A DNA stretch of 35,897 nucleotides from CAYOHY01 sp964403885 (GTDB taxonomy: Bacteria > Actinomycetota > Coriobacteriia > Anaerosomatales > PHET01). Of the stretch, positions 8,592 through 16,585 are shown in pieces. Numbering within the stretch: position 1 is the stretch's first letter; each line of letters opens with the position of its first letter. The position numbers and the translations under genes were made by a program. The stretch covers positions 1-35,897 of the forward strand of contig CAYOHY010000019.1 of NCBI GenBank assembly GCA_964403885.1. The letters are read 5' to 3'. The notes beneath the pieces are model-generated. The model was not told where the DNA came from, ran no database searches, and saw only the letters and a program-made list of their open reading frames with translations.

Positions 8592-8843
8592 CTAGACGAG
8601 CTCCACGCTCGCGTCAGGGCCGCCGGTCTCGCCGACGAGCTCATCGGCGGCACGCTCGAGCTTTGAGCGCGCCTCGCCGAGCAGGACCGACGCCTGCGCC
8701 ACCGAGGCGCTGGGGTGCGTGAGGTCCGCGTGGTCGGCGAGGTGGTGGATCTGCTCGAGCCACTGCTGGGCCATGCCCAACGCGTCGTTGGCCTGGCCGA
8801 TCATGAGACGCATCTGGTCGGTGTTCACGCCCTTCTGGCACAT
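8592..8843 (-). CDS. Small helical protein of unknown function
   Basis: 83 aa from the ATG at 8841-8843, 4 bases after the thioredoxin stop. No family recognised. The sequence is mostly helical and hydrophilic, with a Met- and His-rich middle (QWLEQIHHLADHADLTHP) and an acidic C-terminus. One Cys is near the start. A conventional ribosome site is weak, so expression may depend on coupling to trxA. A longer frame exists inside trxA but its residues look like out-of-frame sequence. Confidence 0.6.
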   Translation of the reverse strand: MCQKGVNTDQMRLMIGQANDALGMAQQWLEQIHHLADHADLTHPSASVAQASVLLGEARSKLERAADELVGETGGPDASVELV

Positions 8844-8847
8844 GGCG

Positions 8848-9171
8848 CTAGCCCAACCAGGGGGCGAGCTCGTCGACGAGGCGCTTCTTGGGCATCGCGC
8901 CAACGAGCTTCTTGACCACGGCGCCGTCCTTGAAGATCAGCAGCGTGGGGATGGACAGGATGTCGAACTTGGTGGCGACCGCCGGGTTCTCGTCCACGTT
9001 GAGCTTGCCAACGGTGATCGACTCGTACTCGCCGGCGAGCTCCTTGAGCACGGGCTCCATCATGCGGCAGGGGCCGCACCACGGCGCCCAGAAGTCCAGC
9101 ACGAACGCCTTGCCGGAGGCCTCGACCGTCTCGGCGAAGTTGGCGTCTGTGACCTGTACCAGATCGGACAT
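8848..9171 (-). CDS. trxA: Thioredoxin
   Basis: 107 aa, standard thioredoxin size. Active site WCGPC at 31-35, the FDILSIPTLLIFKDG cis-Pro region, and a C-terminal helix. The ATG at 9169-9171 is preceded by AGAGGGG. It is directly downstream of thioredoxin reductase on the same strand, so the pair forms a NADPH-thioredoxin disulfide-reducing system in the cytoplasm. Confidence 0.97.
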   Translation of the reverse strand: MSDLVQVTDANFAETVEASGKAFVLDFWAPWCGPCRMMEPVLKELAGEYESITVGKLNVDENPAVATKFDILSIPTLLIFKDGAVVKKLVGAMPKKRLVDELAPWLG

Positions 9172-9199
9172 CGGTTCCCCTCTCGTCGGTGTACTTGCT

Positions 9200-10144
9200 C
9201 TAGATGGAGCAGGTGGTGGCTGTATCAACGAACCGAAGTGCTTCGAACGCCGCCGAGGCACCCTTGGCCGCAGCGGTGATGACCTGCTTGAGCTCACCCT
9301 CGGTGACGTCTCCGGCCGCGAACAGGCCCGGTACCGAGGTTCGACCATCGTGGTCGATAGTGATGTACCCGCTCTCGGACAGCTCGCACAGGTCTTTTGC
9401 AAGCTCGTTGACGGGGTGGACTCCCACGAAGATGAAGACGCCGTCGAGAGGCAGGACCTTCTCGGGCTCATCGGTGGTGCTTTCGAGCCTGACGCCGGAG
9501 ACCTTGCCGTTCTCGCCGATGATCTCTGAGATGGTGCGGTTCCAGTGCAGCTCGATCTTGTCGTTGGCGAAGCAGCGCTCCTGGATGCACTTGGTGGCGC
9601 GCAGCTCGTCGCGACGGTGGATGAGGTGGACGCGCGAGGCGAACTTGGTGAGGAACATCGCCTCCTCGACGGCAGCGTCTCCGCCGCCCACGACCGCGAC
9701 GACCTTGTCCTTGAACAGCGCGCCGTCGCACGTGGCGCACCACGACACGCCGCGGCCGGTGAACTCCGCCTCGCCGGGCACGCCCAGCTTGCGGGGGACG
9801 GCCCCGGTGGCGAGGATGACCGCGTGTGCGGTGAACTCGTCGCCTTCGCTCACGACGACGAAGCCGTCAGCGTCGACCCCGATGCTCTCGACCGGCGAGA
9901 AGGTGCGCAGGATCGCGCCGTGCTCCTCGGCCTGCTTGCTCATGAGGTCGCCCAGCTCGGCGCCGGAGAGGCCGTTGGGGAAGCCGGGGTAGTTCTCGAC
10001 CCAGTCCGTGGTGATGATCTGGCCACCCGGGATGCCGCGCTCGAAGACCACGGTCTTGGCGCGCCCGCGGGCCGCGTAGAGTGCGGCGGCAAGACCGGCA
10101 GGTCCGCCGCCGATGATGGCGATGTCGATGTGCTCTCTGGTCAC
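9200..10144 (-). CDS. trxB: Thioredoxin reductase, NADPH-dependent
   Basis: 314 aa, low-molecular-weight type. FAD-binding GGGPAG near residue 12, redox-active CATC at 136-139, NADPH-binding GGGDAA at 153-158 and HRRDELR at 176-182, and a C-terminal FAD motif ending AAGDV. The intact NADPH motifs argue against a ferredoxin- or flavin-dependent homologue. The start is GTG at 10142-10144, overlapping the upstream PIN-TPR stop as GTGA, so translation is coupled. It reduces the thioredoxin encoded next downstream. Confidence 0.96.
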   Translation of the reverse strand: MTREHIDIAIIGGGPAGLAAALYAARGRAKTVVFERGIPGGQIITTDWVENYPGFPNGLSGAELGDLMSKQAEEHGAILRTFSPVESIGVDADGFVVVSEGDEFTAHAVILATGAVPRKLGVPGEAEFTGRGVSWCATCDGALFKDKVVAVVGGGDAAVEEAMFLTKFASRVHLIHRRDELRATKCIQERCFANDKIELHWNRTISEIIGENGKVSGVRLESTTDEPEKVLPLDGVFIFVGVHPVNELAKDLCELSESGYITIDHDGRTSVPGLFAAGDVTEGELKQVITAAAKGASAAFEALRFVDTATTCSI

Positions 10145-11271
10145 TGCGTGACTCCTTGCGTGGACTCGGCGCTGCCGCTGAGTTCCTTGTCGATCTGCCG
10201 GATGAGGAGCTCGGCCTGCTTCTGGATGGCGTGCTGGTCGGGGTCGTTCTTGGTGAGCTCGACCACCTTGGTGAACTGCTCGCGCGCCGCCTTGAGGTCA
10301 CGGCGGCCGTTGAGCAGGATGATTCCCAGGTTGTAGTTGCCGTTGACGTGGTTGGGATCGGCCTCGAGGACCTTGGCGATCTCCTGGATCGCACGGTCCG
10401 TCTGCCCCGCGTAGAACAGCAGTGTCGAGTAGTCCGCGCGCGCCTCGGAGTCACCCTTCGAGGCGGCGAGGTAGCGCTGGTAGTAGCGGATGCCGGGCTG
10501 CGCCCAACGCAGCTGGCCCGAGGGGTCCTCGGAGAGCCGCGCCTGCTCGGTCAGGCTGTAGTAGTAGTTGGCCATGGAGAGCAGGGCCTCGACGTCTTGC
10601 GGGTTGGACTGCAGCGTGGTGAGCGAGTCGAGTGCCTGCACCTGACCGGCGGAGAGCAGCTGCTTGAACTCGGGCGGCAGTGACGCCGTTCCGGGCGTGT
10701 TGCGGGTGGAGAACACGATGACCACGATGGCCGCGAACACGGCGATCGCGATCGCGAGGATCGTGAGCGGCACCTTGTAGCGCTGGAACGGGCGCACGAT
10801 GTAGCGCCGCGCGAAGCCGCCCTCGACACCGTCGCCGTGGCGAACCACCGGGATGCCAAAGGTCTGCGCCTTGAGCAGCATGTTGAGGTCGTTGGTGATG
10901 AGGGTGACGTCGGTGTCCTCGTCGGCGGTGGAGTGGATCTGCCATGCCGTGGCGAGGATGCGGTCGTCGGCGTTGCGCGTGGAGACGCCCTCGGGCAGCG
11001 CGATGTCGCTGTCGAGCGTGGCCACGCGGAGGCTGCCGCCGTCGGCCAGGGTCACGCCGTCGATGAGCGAGCCGTCCTCGGACAGCTCGAACAGCAGTCG
11101 GCTGACCTCGCGACCGCGGAAGCGCAGGTCGGGGTCGACGCGTGCGGTCTTGAGTTTGTCGAGCTCGCCGAGAACGGTCTCGGGGATGACGACCTCGGCG
11201 CGCGGGAACGACAGCACGGCCTGCGGGTCGGCGAGCAGAACGTTGGTGTCGAGTACGACTACCTTGCCCAT
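10141..11271 (-). CDS. PIN-domain nuclease fused through a membrane helix to an outer TPR domain
   Basis: 376 aa with an unusual architecture. Residues 1-150 are a PIN domain close to the PhoH-associated type (VVVLDTNVLLADP). The acidic metal-binding set is present: Asp8, Glu36, Asp102/Asp103 and Asp128. Residues 155-166 are rich in Arg/Lys, followed by a single membrane helix at about 167-188. Residues 225-360 contain tetratricopeptide-like helices (ADYSTLLFYAGQTDRAIQEIAKVLEADPNH). By the positive-inside rule the nuclease is cytoplasmic and the TPR part outside. The stop overlaps the trxB start. I cannot name a substrate; RNA is the usual target of PIN nucleases. Confidence 0.85.
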   Translation of the reverse strand: MGKVVVLDTNVLLADPQAVLSFPRAEVVIPETVLGELDKLKTARVDPDLRFRGREVSRLLFELSEDGSLIDGVTLADGGSLRVATLDSDIALPEGVSTRNADDRILATAWQIHSTADEDTDVTLITNDLNMLLKAQTFGIPVVRHGDGVEGGFARRYIVRPFQRYKVPLTILAIAIAVFAAIVVIVFSTRNTPGTASLPPEFKQLLSAGQVQALDSLTTLQSNPQDVEALLSMANYYYSLTEQARLSEDPSGQLRWAQPGIRYYQRYLAASKGDSEARADYSTLLFYAGQTDRAIQEIAKVLEADPNHVNGNYNLGIILLNGRRDLKAAREQFTKVVELTKNDPDQHAIQKQAELLIRQIDKELSGSAESTQGVTQ

Positions 11272-11304
11272 CGGTACCTCTTCTGAAAGGGACGAAGCCC
11301 TATC

Positions 11305-11682
11305 TTACTGGAATCCGGCGGTTCGGTAGTCCCTCACCACCAACGGGGCCTTGGACGCCTCGGCGTAGGGGCGTCCCCTGAACATGTTGACGATGGTTCC
11401 GGCGAGGATGGTTCCCGAAACATCGGTCTCGGTCCACACCTGGACGCCGTGATCGGTCTGGTCGTACATGTACACGCGCACGCCATGGGGCTCGGCCATC
11501 TTCACGAGCGCGATGCCGGCCTGGTCGCGCGACATCGAGATCGCGTTGTCGCCGGCCCAGCGCACGATCTCATAGGTCGTCGAGCGCAGTTCCTTCTCGG
11601 CGACCATGTAGCGACCGGCGTCGTTCGCGATGATTCCGATGATGCCTATGACAAGCAGTGTCACCAAGATGCGGCGAACCAC
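11305..11682 (-). CDS. Small membrane-anchored or secreted protein, unknown
   Basis: 125 aa. The start is GTG at 11680-11682 with a good GGAGG upstream. Residues 4-20 are hydrophobic (ILVTLLVIGIIGIIAND), a signal anchor; the remainder is a compact extracytoplasmic domain of mixed charge. The composition faintly recalls pilus-assembly or TadE-like small proteins, but I see no diagnostic motif. It lies between the DUF6049-type protein and the PIN-TPR fusion on the same strand, suggesting a cell-envelope role. Confidence 0.7.
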   Translation of the reverse strand: MVRRILVTLLVIGIIGIIANDAGRYMVAEKELRSTTYEIVRWAGDNAISMSRDQAGIALVKMAEPHGVRVYMYDQTDHGVQVWTETDVSGTILAGTIVNMFRGRPYAEASKAPLVVRDYRTAGFQ

Positions 11683-11724
11683 GTAGTACCTCCCGCAGGG
11701 TAGGTGCGATGGCTAGCGGGGGCG

Positions 11725-13746
11725 CTACTCGGACTCGTCTTGAGCCTCGGCGGCGCGCACCCTGCGGATGATGAAAGCGAGCATGATGCCGAGAGCGACG
11801 ATCACGAGGCCGAACAGCACGAGCCGGTCGAGATACGACGCCCTGACCACCACGGACTGACGGTCGATCGCGAGCCCCGCCGAGGACACCGTGACGGTGA
11901 GCTTGCCGCGCAGCGCGTTCTGAAGGTCGACGGGGACCTCGACGAAGTTGTCCTTGGGGCGAAGCGTCACGCGGGTGCGGCTGGGTCCGGAGACGCGCAC
12001 GCCGCCCGAGGCCGCCGCGATCACGTCGACGGTCACGTTCTTGGTGCCGTTGTTGGTGATGATGATGGGCACCGAGCCCTTCGCGCCGGCGAGCGTGATG
12101 GGCTCCACCTTGAGGCGGATGCGTTCGAGCACGGAGCGTCCCAGGCGCTCGGCCTGATCGGCGAAGGCGCGGCCGCGGTCGGCGAGCGCCCACTGGCCGC
12201 TTGGCTCGGACCACGCCGAGCACTGAGCGATGAGCGAGTCGGCCTTGGCGGTGTCGGCGTTGGCCTGCGCGCCCTTGGTGGCGGCCTCGAGCGCGCGCGC
12301 CCAGGCGCGGCCTGATGCGACATCGGCCCAGTAGCCGGTGGGCGCGGGGCGCGAGGCGTGGTCTTCGACCAGCCGGACGGTGTCTGCCGGCTTGAGGCCT
12401 GCGAGGTCACGGGTGCACGCGAGGCGGATCCACGGCTGGTCCGAGACGGAGTCAGCGGCCGCGATCACCGCGCTCGCCTGGACCTGGCCGGCGCCCACCT
12501 GGGTGCGGATGACGTAGGGGGCCGGTGTCGCGCTGGTCAGATGGTGCTCGAAGGCGAACCGCACCGGCTGCTGTACGGCACCGGCCGCGATCGCCCGCGC
12601 CGCGCGGTCATCGGCGACAAGTACCGTGAGCTTGGTGCCCTGGACGCGGTGAAGGCCCGCCGAGGCGGTGGTGTTGCCGGAACGCGTGCATCGTGCGCGT
12701 ACCACCGCGTAGCTCACGTCCTGCTGCGCGAGCAGGGGGGCGGAGGCCGCGGGGATGCATCCCTCGGCAGGTACGGTGCCGGTGGAGGGCGTGGTCTCGG
12801 CGGAGGTGAGGACGGTCGAGATGCCCTCGGCGTACTGCGGCACGACATCGGCGCCCATGCCGTTGTCGGCGAGCGCGGACAGGTCTGGGTCGGTGTAGCC
12901 GAGTGACGAGAGCTCGAGGCGGCCGGTGTCGACGGCGGTCTTGAGCGTCTCGAGCGCGGCGGCGTAGTCGTTGGGGACCTTGGCGGTCGCCGGCACCTCG
13001 GTGATGCCCTCGGGGCCCACGAGCTGGTAGCCGCCGGAGATGCGCTTCCACTCTTCGAGCAGCAGCGGCGAGATCGCCATGGTCAGGCGCGCGCTGGGCT
13101 TGCGGATGAGCCACGAGGCGAGCGTGGTGACCTCGTCGCGGGCGCGCGTGTACTGGCCGGGGTCGGCCACGAAGCGGCCCTGCGGGTCGGCGAGGGGCTG
13201 CCCGCTCACACGGACCGCGATCGCGACGGGGACGAGCTCGTGCTTGGGGTCGTAGAGCAGCAGGTCGGTGGTCAGGGTGCGCTCGGTGACCTCGCCATCG
13301 CGCGTCACGCGGACCTCGAGCTCCACCGGGTAGGTGTCCGCCTCGAGGTCGAGGTCGGAGGTCCCGCGCTCGAAGCGGGCGGTGACGGTGCCCGACGTGA
13401 CCTGGTTTTGGATGCGGGTGCGCTGGAACATCAGACGACCCGAGGGGTTGAAGACCTTGAGCCGCACCTGGACCGATGCGGTGTCGGTGGGCACCTCGAC
13501 GCGCGCGTTGAACGCGAAGGTGCCGTCCACCGGGATCGCCGGTGCCTCGGCCACGAGCGACGCGGTGGCGACCGGCCCCACCGTGGCGGTGATCGAGCCG
13601 GGCGCGGCGGTGGCGTCGGCGATCACGGGCTCGACGGTCACGGGCTGCGCCGGGGCCGCGGGTAGCGGAAGCAGGCACAGCGCAAGGGCCGTGAGCACGA
13701 TCGTTCGCGCTATCGAAGAGCGGAAACCGCTCGAAGTGCGGGTCAT
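11725..13746 (-). CDS. Large secreted, C-terminally anchored protein, DUF6049-like
   Basis: 673 aa from the ATG at 13744-13746. That start yields a clean signal peptide (MTRTSSGFRSSIARTIVLTA to AAPAQP); upstream in-frame starts would bury it. The body contains beta-rich domains, a central region resembling polysaccharide-deacetylase/hydrolase-like folds of unknown activity, a late beta domain, a C-terminal membrane helix (LVLFGLVIVALGIMLAFII) and a short charged tail. Length, layout and neighbours match the actinobacterial DUF6049 family, which in Mycobacterium (Rv3909) sits near murJ and trxB2-trxC. Here trxB and trxA are also close by, although murJ is absent. Function is unknown; envelope biogenesis is inferred. 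Confidence 0.75.
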   Translation of the reverse strand: MTRTSSGFRSSIARTIVLTALALCLLPLPAAPAQPVTVEPVIADATAAPGSITATVGPVATASLVAEAPAIPVDGTFAFNARVEVPTDTASVQVRLKVFNPSGRLMFQRTRIQNQVTSGTVTARFERGTSDLDLEADTYPVELEVRVTRDGEVTERTLTTDLLLYDPKHELVPVAIAVRVSGQPLADPQGRFVADPGQYTRARDEVTTLASWLIRKPSARLTMAISPLLLEEWKRISGGYQLVGPEGITEVPATAKVPNDYAAALETLKTAVDTGRLELSSLGYTDPDLSALADNGMGADVVPQYAEGISTVLTSAETTPSTGTVPAEGCIPAASAPLLAQQDVSYAVVRARCTRSGNTTASAGLHRVQGTKLTVLVADDRAARAIAAGAVQQPVRFAFEHHLTSATPAPYVIRTQVGAGQVQASAVIAAADSVSDQPWIRLACTRDLAGLKPADTVRLVEDHASRPAPTGYWADVASGRAWARALEAATKGAQANADTAKADSLIAQCSAWSEPSGQWALADRGRAFADQAERLGRSVLERIRLKVEPITLAGAKGSVPIIITNNGTKNVTVDVIAAASGGVRVSGPSRTRVTLRPKDNFVEVPVDLQNALRGKLTVTVSSAGLAIDRQSVVVRASYLDRLVLFGLVIVALGIMLAFIIRRVRAAEAQDESE

Positions 13747-13863
13747 GAAGAGGCGCTCCAAGTGCTGCCGGCGGCTCACGGGACACCACCGGCGTGCGTG
13801 TACCATGGAGATGTTACGGGCAAAAGGATTATCGCACGACCTTCGGAGAGGACTCATCGCCGC
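13747..13863. promoter_or_regulatory. Divergent promoter region between the DUF6049-like gene and lon
   Basis: 117 bases between two divergent genes, so at least two promoters must lie here or in the gene starts. I see no convincing -35/-10 pair and no CTTGAGT-N7-ACTCAAG HAIR element, although lon is an HspR target in Streptomyces. GGAGAGG near 13848 may be the lon ribosome site. Confidence 0.4.
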
Positions 13864-16248
13864 ATGTCAGAGCCTGAACGCACCCTCGAGATACCGGACC
13901 TGCTCCCGCTGATCCCGCTGCGGGACCTGATCCTGTTCCCCAACCTCGTCGTACCGCTGTTCGTGGGCCGCGAGCGCTCGATCCGCGCGCTCGAGGAGGC
14001 CATGCGGGGCGAGCACTTCGTCGCGCTCGCGACCCAGCGCACCGCCGAGACCCAAGACCCCGGCGCAGACGACATCTACGACATCGGCTGCATCGCGTCG
14101 GTGATGCAGGAGCTCAAGCTGCCCGACGGCACCGCCAAGGCGCTCGTCGAGGGCCAGGCGCGCTTCCGCATCATCGAGTACGTGCAGACCGACCCGTACT
14201 TCCTCGTGCGCGTGGAGCGCATCGAGGAGGACGAGCGGGTCAACGTCGAGACCGAAGCGCTCATGCGCGCGCTCGTGGGCGACTTCGAGAAGGCCGCCGA
14301 GCTGGGCAAGCCCATCCCGCAAGAGGTGCTCGTGGCCGCCTCGGCCATCGACGAGCCGGGCCGGCTGGGAGACTTCGTCGCGTTCCACCTCAACCTCAAG
14401 GTCGAGGAGAAGCAGCAGATCCTCGAAGCGCTCGAACCGGATGAGCGCCTCGAGCGCGCCGCCCGCTTCCTGCGAAAAGAGCTCGAGATCCTCGAGCTGG
14501 GCTCCAAGATCCAAAGCCGCGTCAAGGAGCAGATGACCAAGAGCCAGCGCGAGTACTTCCTCCGCGAGCAGCTCAAGGCGATCCAGCAGGAGCTGGGCAC
14601 CTACGACGAGATGCAGGCCGAGATCGACGAGTACACGCAAAAGATCAAGGCCGCCGGCATGCCCGAGGCGGTGGAGGAGAAGGCGCTCAAGGAGCTGGGA
14701 CGCCTCGAGAAGATGCCCAGCGCCAGCGCCGAGACGAGCGTCATCCGCACCTACCTCGACTGGCTCGTGGGTCTGCCCTGGAACGACGAGTCCGAGGAGA
14801 AGCTCGACCTCGTCGCCGCAAAAGAGATCCTCGATCACGACCACTACGGCCTCGACAAGGTCAAAGAGCGCGTGCTCGAGTACCTGGCCGTGCACAAGCT
14901 CACCGACAAGATGCGCGGCCCGATCCTGTGCTTCGTGGGCCCCCCGGGCGTGGGCAAGACGTCGATCGGCAAGTCCATCGCGCGCTCGCTCAACCGCGAG
15001 TTCATCCGCATGTCGTTTGGCGGCATGCGCGACGAGGCCGAGATCCGCGGTCATCGGCGCACCTACGTGGGCGCGCTGCCCGGCCGCATCATCCAGTCGA
15101 TCTCGCAGTCAGGCACCCGCAACCCGGTCTTCATGATGGACGAGATCGACAAGGTGGGCATGGACTTTCGCGGTGACCCAACCTCGGCGTTGCTCGAGGT
15201 TCTCGACCCCGAGCAGAACTTCTCGTTCCAGGACCACTACCTCGAGGTGCCGTTCGACCTGTCGGACGTCATGTTCATCACCACGGCGAACCTGCTCGAT
15301 CCCATTCCGGCCCCGTTGCGTGACCGCATGGAGGTCATTCACTTCCCCGGCTACACGGAAGACGAGAAGGTCCACATCGCCGAGCAGTACCTCGTCCCCA
15401 AGCAGCTCGAGGAGCACGGCCTGACCTCGGGCAAGCTGGTGATCGACCAGAGCGCACTGCGCGAGATGGTGCGCCGCTACACGCGCGAGGCCGGCGTGCG
15501 CAACCTCGAGCGCACCGTGGCCACCATCTGCCGACAGGTCGCCCGCAAGGTCGTCGAGGGCAAGCGCGGCAAGAACGTGGTCACCGATCGCACCGTGCAC
15601 AAGTACCTGGGCCCACCCAAGTTCACTTACGGGCTCGCCGAGGAGAAGGACGAGGTGGGCGTGGCCACCGGTCTGGTCTGGACCGAGGTGGGCGGCGACA
15701 TCATCTTCATCGAGGCCACCGCGATGCCGGGCAAGGGCGCGGTCATACTCACCGGCCAGCTGGGCGACGTGATGCGCGAGTCCGCCACCGCGGCGCTCTC
15801 CTATATCCGCACGCGCGCGACCGAGCTCGGCATCCCCGAGGACTTCACCGAGAAGAACGACCTGCACATCCACGTGCCGGCGGGCGCGATCCCCAAGGAC
15901 GGACCCAGCGCCGGCATCACCATGGCCACCGCCATCGCCTCGGTGATGACGGGGTGTGCGGTGCGCCGCGACCTCGCGATGACCGGCGAGATCACCTTGC
16001 GCGGCCGCGTCCTGCCCATCGGCGGCCTGAAGGAGAAGCTGCTGGCCGCCCATCGTGCGGGTATCACCACGGTGCTCGTGCCCAAGGACAACGTGCGTGA
16101 CCTCGACCTGCTGCCGCCTCACGTCCAGGAGGACATGGCGATCGTGCCGGTCGAGACGATGGATGAGGTGCTGGCTTACGCGCTCGTCGACGGGTGCGGC
16201 GCCGTGAAGCGCAAGAAGACCGCACGCAGGACCGGTTCCAAGAAGTAG
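13864..16248 (+). CDS. lon: Lon ATP-dependent protease
   Basis: 794 aa, normal length. The start is the ATG at 13864, which begins MSEPERTLEIPDLLPLIPLRD; the open frame upstream is not Lon-like. N-terminal substrate-recognition domain, then AAA+ with Walker A GPPGVGKT and Walker B VFMMDEID, then the protease domain with catalytic Ser682 (GPSAG) and Lys725 (GGLKEKLLAAHR), 43 residues apart as in E. coli. It degrades misfolded and regulatory proteins in the cytoplasm. Monocistronic: a strong terminator follows. Confidence 0.98.
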   Translation: MSEPERTLEIPDLLPLIPLRDLILFPNLVVPLFVGRERSIRALEEAMRGEHFVALATQRTAETQDPGADDIYDIGCIASVMQELKLPDGTAKALVEGQARFRIIEYVQTDPYFLVRVERIEEDERVNVETEALMRALVGDFEKAAELGKPIPQEVLVAASAIDEPGRLGDFVAFHLNLKVEEKQQILEALEPDERLERAARFLRKELEILELGSKIQSRVKEQMTKSQREYFLREQLKAIQQELGTYDEMQAEIDEYTQKIKAAGMPEAVEEKALKELGRLEKMPSASAETSVIRTYLDWLVGLPWNDESEEKLDLVAAKEILDHDHYGLDKVKERVLEYLAVHKLTDKMRGPILCFVGPPGVGKTSIGKSIARSLNREFIRMSFGGMRDEAEIRGHRRTYVGALPGRIIQSISQSGTRNPVFMMDEIDKVGMDFRGDPTSALLEVLDPEQNFSFQDHYLEVPFDLSDVMFITTANLLDPIPAPLRDRMEVIHFPGYTEDEKVHIAEQYLVPKQLEEHGLTSGKLVIDQSALREMVRRYTREAGVRNLERTVATICRQVARKVVEGKRGKNVVTDRTVHKYLGPPKFTYGLAEEKDEVGVATGLVWTEVGGDIIFIEATAMPGKGAVILTGQLGDVMRESATAALSYIRTRATELGIPEDFTEKNDLHIHVPAGAIPKDGPSAGITMATAIASVMTGCAVRRDLAMTGEITLRGRVLPIGGLKEKLLAAHRAGITTVLVPKDNVRDLDLLPPHVQEDMAIVPVETMDEVLAYALVDGCGAVKRKKTARRTGSKK

Positions 16249-16268
16249 CACACCCACGTCGGAGTGGC

Positions 16269-16313
16269 CGGGGCCCCGTCTCGTACCAACGTACGATTCG
16301 GGGCCCCGTTTCG
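16269..16313 (+). terminator. Intrinsic terminator of lon
   Basis: Arms CGGGGCCCCG at 16269-16278 and 16299-16308, extended by a second 6-bp helix (TCGTAC/GTACGA) around a CAAC loop, then TTTCGTT. Strong stem directly after the lon stop. Confidence 0.85.
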
Positions 16314-16421
16314 TTGTGCTCATCACGTCCCGGGGCAGGTACACCCTCGGCGTCTCCGGAGGGGGGACGTTGCATGTAGGACGCGCCGGACGGGCGCGCA
16401 CGTCGTTTTGCACAGTCCGAA

Positions 16422-16522
16422 AGTCACGGGAAGCCACGATCCGTCGGCCGGTATCGGTCACCGCACAAGCCGACGGGGAGCCAATGGTGAGACCGGCCCG
16501 CGCGTGGATGCGGGGCAGGCTC
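16422..16522 (+). promoter_or_regulatory. Structured RNA leader, copy 1 (riboswitch-like) before the first LPFTG gene
   Basis: Near-identical to the leader at 19792. Elements in order: AGTCACGGGAAGC (16422), stem arm CCGTCGG (16441-16447), loop CGGTCACC (16455-16462), stem arm CCGACGG (16470-16476), GGGGAGCCAA, then GGTGAGACCG (16486-16495). Loop and 3' strand can form 8 pairs around a GA bulge. Every interval between elements equals that in copy 2. A bulged GC-rich hairpin follows at 16491-16522 but lacks a T-run, so control here may be translational rather than by termination. Not a class I recognise. Confidence 0.6.
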
Positions 16523-16547
16523 TTCGCCCTCAGTGGATTCGGTGGCG

Positions 16548-16578
16548 CACCTCCCGGCCGTAGTGACGGTAGGAGGTG
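16548..16578 (+). promoter_or_regulatory. Shine-Dalgarno-masking hairpin of the first LPFTG gene
   Basis: CACCTCC at 16548-16554 is the exact complement of GGAGGTG at 16572-16578, the ribosome site of the gene starting at 16586. The loop is 17 bases. This is a plausible expression platform for the upstream leader RNA. Confidence 0.55.
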
Positions 16579-16585
16579 AACTGTG

